Source: Jimgerdemannia flammicorona
Taxonomy: Eukaryota > Mucoromycota > Endogonomycetes > Endogonales > Endogonaceae
NCBI GenBank assembly: GCA_003990745.1
Contig: RBNI01006446.1
Span: forward strand, 1-11,321
Direction of reading: 5' to 3'
DNA: 11,321 nt
The position numbers were made by a program, and so were the translations under genes. The notes beneath the pieces were generated by a model that saw nothing but the letters and a program-made list of their open reading frames with translations, was not told where the DNA came from and made no database searches. The stretch's first letter is position 1. Every line of letters starts with the position of its first letter. This document shows, one piece after another, positions 7,002 to 11,321 of the stretch.

Positions 7002-7532
7002 GATTTGGAGCACATAGTGAGCAGAAGGATACTACATATTTTATCCAGAAACATATAATACTGAACATTGCAGAAAAAGGAACACTATGGATAACCAACA
7101 AGAAGATACCTGAGCAAAAGAACAATCTAGTTTTATGCCATCTGTGTCATCTCTGCTGGGTGATGATGGACACTTCATATGGAACTTAGAAAAGCTGACA
7201 ATGTCGAAACCAGTCTAAGTCCATCTATATGACAGATATTGTTACTAGGAATTGCCTTGGATTATAAAAAAAGTCTATTTCTGAGAGGTTTGAACCCCCA
7301 GCCACGACAATGGGAGCCCTCGCCCTAGACAAGAATGGCCAGTTCTTGCAAATGCACTGACCAGACAAAAAAAAAAGTAGACCAAGATCTGTTAACTCTG
7401 TATAACCACAACTATGAGTGACGAGATCTTTGAAATCAAGATTTTCTTATGTGATCAGTACATGCCCTGCTTACAGCAACAGGTCATGTATTTTGCCAGA
7501 AAGTGTGACCAAAGGAAGGTTACATCAGATGG
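7002..7532. other. Non-coding spacer between pol and the third ORF
   Basis: No reading frame here looks like protein. The stretch has an ATTATAAAAAAA (7261-7271), an A10 run (7367-7376) and a minus-strand motif like a tRNA T-arm (7284-7303) without a convincing rest of a tRNA. It may hold splice or regulatory signals for the downstream ORF, but none can be called firmly. Confidence 0.6.
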
Positions 7533-8441
7533 GTGAATAAGTATAAATACCCTAGGCAAGAATACCCTGCAACTCTCATCTCCCTCTCCTCACAAAGAAA
7601 AGACAAGACAAGAATACCTACCACCCGCTGCCAAACTGCCCACTGTAGCCAGCCCCTCCTAAGCCAGATTGACCACCTCTTTGGACATATCCAGGTTGCT
7701 ATCCAAAGAAGGAATCACCACTCAGAGGCCCTTAACCTCTCCAGCCAGGACCTAGGACACTATGTCCTCAACTACTATGAAGTCATCGAAAGAGCCTACC
7801 TTGCCACCAGCTGCCTAGAGATCTGGCATGAATATGAGATTGGCCATCAACTCCTCTAATGGGCAAAGAACCTACCCATAGACCAAATCTCTGATTGGAC
7901 CCACCTGGATAGAAGCGAGTAAAGACTTGCTAAGAAGGTCCATCGAATCATGCGCCATGCACCCTTTGCAATCTCCAACCTCAACTATGTTCAACTGAAG
8001 GACTTCCAGAACCTCTCTTTCTTTGAGGTTGATGAACTAGAGATCAAGGTAGCCCAAGAAGCTAACTTCTGGATCACCCTCAAGTCCACTGACTGCAAAC
8101 CCTCCTGGAGCCCCCTCCTGAATAACAACCCAGACCAATGGCTCCAAGATCTCTCTGACCTCTTTGAAGAACCACCCATTTGAATGGATATTCCCAGGCA
8201 TAAGGACCAAGAATCCTACTTGGATGGCCCCGACTGCATCAGATGGAGAACCCCTACACCAGCACCCATCCCCATGCAAGAACCATTTGCAGACCTCATT
8301 GACTTCTCCATCCTGGACAATGAGCCATCAGCAACCACCCCCCCTACCACTAAAGATGATGGCAACAACCCTAAGGAGGATTCACCACCTTTCTCTCCCC
8401 TGGTTCTCAATTTCTGAATCAATGAGGATATTGATTTCTAA
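7533..8441 (+). pseudogene. Third ORF downstream of pol, unknown function
   Basis: One frame reads through about 300 codons from a GTG at 7533 to TAA 8439-8441, interrupted at TAA 7857, TAA 7920, TGA 8181 and TGA 8415. Stop density and type resemble those in gag-pol, so it is probably a real ORF decayed by the same process. The N-terminal part is basic. The middle is helical and aromatic (L-N-Y-Y-E-V-I-E-R-A-Y, I-W-H-E-Y-E-I). The end is acidic and Pro-rich with D/E-L-F/I repeats (L-Q-D-L-S-D-L-F-E-E-P-P; F-A-D-L-I-D-F-S-I-L-D). I see no signal peptide or membrane segment, so it is not env-like. No family is recognised. It ends just before the polypurine tract. The true start is unknown because no in-frame ATG occurs near the 5' end; GTG 7533 may be a mutated ATG, or the ORF may be reached by splicing. 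Confidence 0.6.
7542..7549 (+). promoter_or_regulatory. TATA-like box at the start of the third ORF
   Basis: TATAAATA lies at the beginning of the third ORF inside GTATAAATACCC, the same 12 bases that surround the 5' LTR's TATA box (461-472). It could be an internal promoter, or coding sequence that happens to match, because it falls within the open frame (K-Y-K-Y-P). Confidence 0.3.
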
Positions 8442-8452
8442 GGTGGGAAGGA
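8441..8452 (+). promoter_or_regulatory. Polypurine tract
   Basis: AGGTGGGAAGGA, purine except for one T, lies directly before the TG of the 3' LTR. This is the standard position and composition for the plus-strand primer left by RNase H. Confidence 0.8.
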
Positions 8453-9253
8453 TGTAATAGAATGAATGAGCAAGTGAATAGATGGGATATAACAAGCGAC
8501 AAGCAATCACGTGACCTGGTGAACGATGATGTCATCATACGATTGAGTACGGCATATGAATAATGAGTGATGAACAAATGAATGATGCAAATGAATGGTA
8601 TGAAAAATAATATTTAGCTTATCCCTGATAACCGGCACCACAGCAACAGTTGCCACAGCTGCTGATCATTGCCTAGTAATTGAGGTCCTAATCACAAAGA
8701 TGTTTTTTGCCAAAAACCACCTGACAAAGGTCACAATCACAAACCTCATTATAGTTACTAAATTAGTCACTCATACTTAGTCAGAAATCGCAGACCAACT
8801 TGTATAAATACTCCCCAGTTTCTATCTAAAATAAAGCAGTTTTAGTTCAGTCCTTGATACAAGAATCAAGTCCCCCCCACACACACACACATTCCCCTGA
8901 GTCTTAGTAATGACATCTAAGTGACTCTAGTGTTTCTGACTAAACTCCAGAAGTCTAGCTAACTTCTACCAGAGACCGGTATATAAATCCCCAAAGACTT
9001 AAGTAAACCCATTGAACCTGAATTCCAAGGCGAATTCAGTCTGTGCATAGCAAAGAACAAGACACTTGAAAGATAGGACACACAAGAGAAAGACCTTTGA
9101 AACAGAAGGCACTGCCACTACAACTACTTTTAAGTGAGCACTTCCTCAAACTGAAGGCTTCTTGGTACACATTGTGTACTAAGTCTCTAAGTAATAGTCC
9201 ACTTCCCTAATTATCCAAAGGATAAGAGAGGGATAGAAGTGAGAGTTATTATA
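8453..9253 (+). repeat. 3' long terminal repeat
   Basis: The 801-bp repeat starts TGTAATAGAATGAA and ends GTTATTATA, so its terminal CA has become TA. It aligns with 112-917. TATAAATA (8803-8810), AATAAA (8830-8835) and TATATAAA (8980-8987) are conserved. Differences from the 5' copy are almost all transitions and cluster in the first 165 bp. Confidence 0.95.
8507..8514 (+). promoter_or_regulatory. Palindromic E-box TCACGTGA in U3
   Basis: TCACGTGA is a perfect palindrome of the type bound by fungal bHLH factors (CACGTG). The 5' LTR has TCACATGA at the matching place (166-173), as expected if its central CpG was deaminated. The site is only a candidate; no binding can be shown from sequence. 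Confidence 0.3.
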
Positions 9254-9258
9254 GTGGA
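9254..9258. repeat. Right target-site duplication (GTGGA)
   Basis: The five bases after the 3' LTR read GTGGA, against GTGAA on the left. The right copy fits the LINE reading frame, so GTGGA is probably the original target and the left copy carries the change. Confidence 0.75.
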
Positions 9259-11106
9259 GGTCTCAGAGATTGTGGACATGTTGGGAGAGATATTGGAACA
9301 ATGGCAGGCTCTCTGGCAGGATGTTGGAGACAATGTTGAGGATACAGTTCTTTGGGAGGATAATGACAATATAGTGAACAATTGGTCAGTGACAGCACTA
9401 CCCGAGATAGAGAAGATGGTCATGGGAGAGATATCATTAGATGAAGTATTGGAGGGAGGTATTGAGGAAGATACAGACTAGCTCATTGCCTGGGGAGAAT
9501 GGGCTGCCCTGGGAATTCTGGAAGGAGTTCCAGACAGAGTTTGGTGGCTGGTTAATAGAGATGGCTAACTTTATGTTGAAGGAGGGCAGCTGGATCAGTA
9601 ATGGTTTCTTGGGATTAGTTTTCCTTCTATATAAGAAAAAGAGAGATCAACAAGTATGGTATAATTGGTGATCTATCTTGTTGTTGAATGTAGATAGAAA
9701 GTTGGTCTCAAAGATTCTGGCAGAGAAGATGTAGCAGTATATTAGTGCACTAGTTGGGGAAGAGCAGCAAGGCTTTGTCAAGAGGAGGCAGATCAGAGAT
9801 AGTACTGCTTGGGTGTAGAATGTCTTAGAGAGCTATAGGAGCTGGTAGGTAGATGGCCAGATGGTCTTTTTGGATCAAGAGAAGGCCTATGACAGAGTGC
9901 AGTGGAGTTATCTAGAGGCTGTTCTGATAAGGGTAGGGTTTGGTGTAGCAGAGGCAGGGTGATTGATGGGCCTAGTACAGAGAGATACCAAGCAGCAGTT
10001 ATGATGAATGAATGGAGTGGACCAGAGTTTATCTTGGAGTGAGGTGTACCACAGAGAGACCCTCTCTCCCCCCTCCTTTATGTGCTCTCTTTGGAGTCTT
10101 TGCTGGTATAGCTGAAGAGACAGCTTGTTGGACTATAGATGGGTAATGTGGTCTGGAAGCTGGGTGCTTTCACAGATGACATGGTGGTAGGGTTGAGTAG
10201 TTTGGAGGATGTAGACCTCCTACAGAAAGGGGTTGGATAGTATGAGAGGCTGGCAGGGGCTAAGTTGAATTGGGGCAAATGTGAGACAATAGAACTTAGT
10301 ACTCGTCTGGGGGTATATAGACAATTTGGACAATTGGTGGCCCCAGGAAATGCTGTTCAGTATTTGGGTATTTGGTTCTCAGTATATAAGACAGTTCTAC
10401 TGAAGGAGTGGTGGTATGGATTGATTCAGAAGTTAGAAGGTACTTAGACTGGTTGGTCAGAGAGGAGTTTCTCCTTAATAGGTAGAATAGTGGTTTTGAA
10501 TATATATTGGTTACCTAAATTGTAGTATCTAGGATATCACTTGGATTTTCCTGGGTGGGTGGTACAGTGGCTGAAGAAGATTATAGAAGAATGGTTGTGG
10601 CATAGGAAGCGGCTGCAGATTGGGTAGAACATAGTGGTAATGAGGATAGCTGATAGAGGCCTGGGGTTGGTGGACTTCAGATACCAGCTGAAGATACTTT
10701 GGGATTGGTGGAGTTGCTGACTGATAGTACTAGGTGAGAAGGATTGGGGCAGACTGGTCATGGACAATTGGGAGGTTTGGTTCTGCCCCCATGGTGAGGT
10801 TTGGAAGGATATGTGGGGTCTGCTTCAGGTCAGCAATATAGGTAGACTGCAGTTTAAGGGGTTCTGGTTGGGTATTGTTGAGGCCTGGCTAGCTATGGAG
10901 TTGGTGGAACCAGAGATAGAGGTTGGTGTGAACTCAGTGCAGAGATGGTGGTGACTAGGAGAACTCCACATTGGTGGCCATTGCTTGAAGGAATACTCAC
11001 TGGTTGAGGTAATGGAGTAGATCAGGTCTGGTCCTTTAGAGAGATGGCTGGCTGGTTGACAGAGAGCAGGATTTGGTAAAAACTGAGAGTAGGACTGAAT
11101 ATGGAG
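9254..11106 (+). pseudogene. LINE (non-LTR retrotransposon) ORF2 reverse transcriptase, decayed
   Basis: The frame continues from 25-111. A linker (V-S-E-I-V-D-M-L-G-E-I-L) leads to S-L-P-G-E-N-G-L-P-W-E-F-W-K, the usual start of a LINE RT, after a frame shift near 9460. S-I-L-L-L-N-V-D-R-K-L and Q-Q-G-F-V-K follow. Motif A is V-F-L-D-Q-E-K-A-Y-D-R-V (Asp at 9873). After a shift near 10041, motif B is G-V-P-Q-R-D-P-L-S-P-L-L-Y (10043-10081) and motif C is A-F-T-D-D (Asp pair 10175-10180), where T replaces the usual A. Then L-N-W-G-K-C, Y-L-G-I-W-F and a thumb-like region. The remaining frame runs to about 11106. Stops are many and mostly TAG. It looks like an L1-type RT; the clade is uncertain. 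The end is cut by another LTR element. Confidence 0.88.
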
Positions 11107-11321
11107 TGTAACGGTGACCCCAGAATAATGACATCAGCACAGGAGACAGCCTTTCCTTGCAAAGCCACCAGATCAGAGCACGAGAAGATTATATGGCATA
11201 CGAGATGAGCAACGATGACCAACTGTGAGTCATTGTGACCACAGCACAAGCATCCTGAAGAATATAAAAGAAGGATCAAGGAACCGCAGTAGCAGCAACC
11301 AACAAGAACCACCAATCCCAA
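11107..11321 (+). mobile_element. Probable 5' end of a second LTR element (partial)
   Basis: LINE coding sequence stops and TGTAACGGTGACCCC begins, a start typical of fungal gypsy LTRs (TG, then TAACGG). The following 215 bases contain TATAAAAG (11263-11270) and an A/C-rich stretch like a transcript leader. The sequence is not the same as the first element's LTR beyond TGTAA. The other end, the target duplication and the coding region lie outside the window. A solo LTR or full element are both possible. Confidence 0.55.
11263..11270 (+). promoter_or_regulatory. TATA box of the second LTR
   Basis: TATAAAAG lies 156 bases after the presumed LTR start, a reasonable position for a core promoter at the end of a short U3. 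Confidence 0.4.

Larger units (their letters stand above)
112..9253 (+). mobile_element. Ty3/gypsy chromovirus-like LTR retrotransposon, complete but defective
   Basis: This 9.1-kb element carries two long direct repeats, a primer binding site, a polypurine tract and a target duplication. Its Pol order is protease, RT, RNase H, integrase, which defines Ty3/gypsy, and a C-terminal chromodomain points to the chromovirus lineage. It differs from a standard chromovirus in three ways: a dUTPase-like domain between nucleocapsid and protease, a long Gag N-terminal extension, and a third ORF after pol. Seventeen in-frame stops, several frame shifts, an RT active-site change and loss of integrase zinc ligands show it cannot be autonomous. 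The LTRs differ by several percent by eye, almost all transitions, so the insertion is not recent or has decayed quickly through cytosine deamination. Confidence 0.95.

Noticed and set aside
7260..7330. A tRNA gene on the minus strand
   Set aside because: Only a T-arm-like piece exists. The A-box, anticodon stem and acceptor pairing are not convincing.
7533..8441. Third ORF as an envelope gene
   Set aside because: The position fits, but no signal peptide, transmembrane segment, Cys framework or glycosylation-rich ectodomain is visible.
11022..11321. Minus-strand 99-codon frame at the right edge
   Set aside because: It spans the LINE/LTR junction and reads against both; rich in Leu, Ser and Cys without motifs, it is probably chance.

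Overview
The window is repetitive DNA, very probably from a filamentous fungus. This is inferred from a Ty3/gypsy element with a GPY/F module and a chromodomain, a degraded non-LTR (LINE) reverse transcriptase, and C-to-T decay at CpG and CpA sites. The genus cannot be read from the sequence. I see no intact host gene; every coding stretch belongs to a mobile element and is broken.

Layout: a poly(A) run (1-24) abuts a short piece of LINE ORF2 (25-111). A complete but dead Ty3/gypsy element occupies 112-9253. The LINE reading frame resumes at 9254 and runs to about 11106, where the probable left end of a second, different LTR element begins (11107 to window end). The gypsy element has LTRs of 806 and 801 bp that start with TG and end in CA/TA. 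It is flanked by an imperfect 5-bp target duplication (GTGAA/GTGGA). Removing the element and one duplication restores the LINE frame exactly, so the LINE was there first.

Inside the gypsy element the order is: 5' LTR, a primer binding site resembling the complement of an initiator tRNA-Met end, a long Gag with an N-terminal extension and a CCHC knuckle, a dUTPase-like domain, a Cys-rich linker, aspartic protease, reverse transcriptase, RNase H, integrase with GPY/F, chromodomain, about 530 bp of non-coding DNA, a third ORF of about 300 codons with no recognised family, a polypurine tract and the 3' LTR. Gag and Pol appear to have been one open frame. It now holds 17 in-frame stops and about three small frame shifts. 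The RT active site has lost an Asp, and both zinc-binding His of integrase are now Tyr.

Most notable are the dUTPase-like domain between nucleocapsid and protease (the position it has in betaretroviruses), a five-Cys module beside it, the extra 3' ORF with a TATA-like box at its start, and an LTR-to-LTR comparison that shows a CpG-rich ancestral U3 decaying independently in the two copies.
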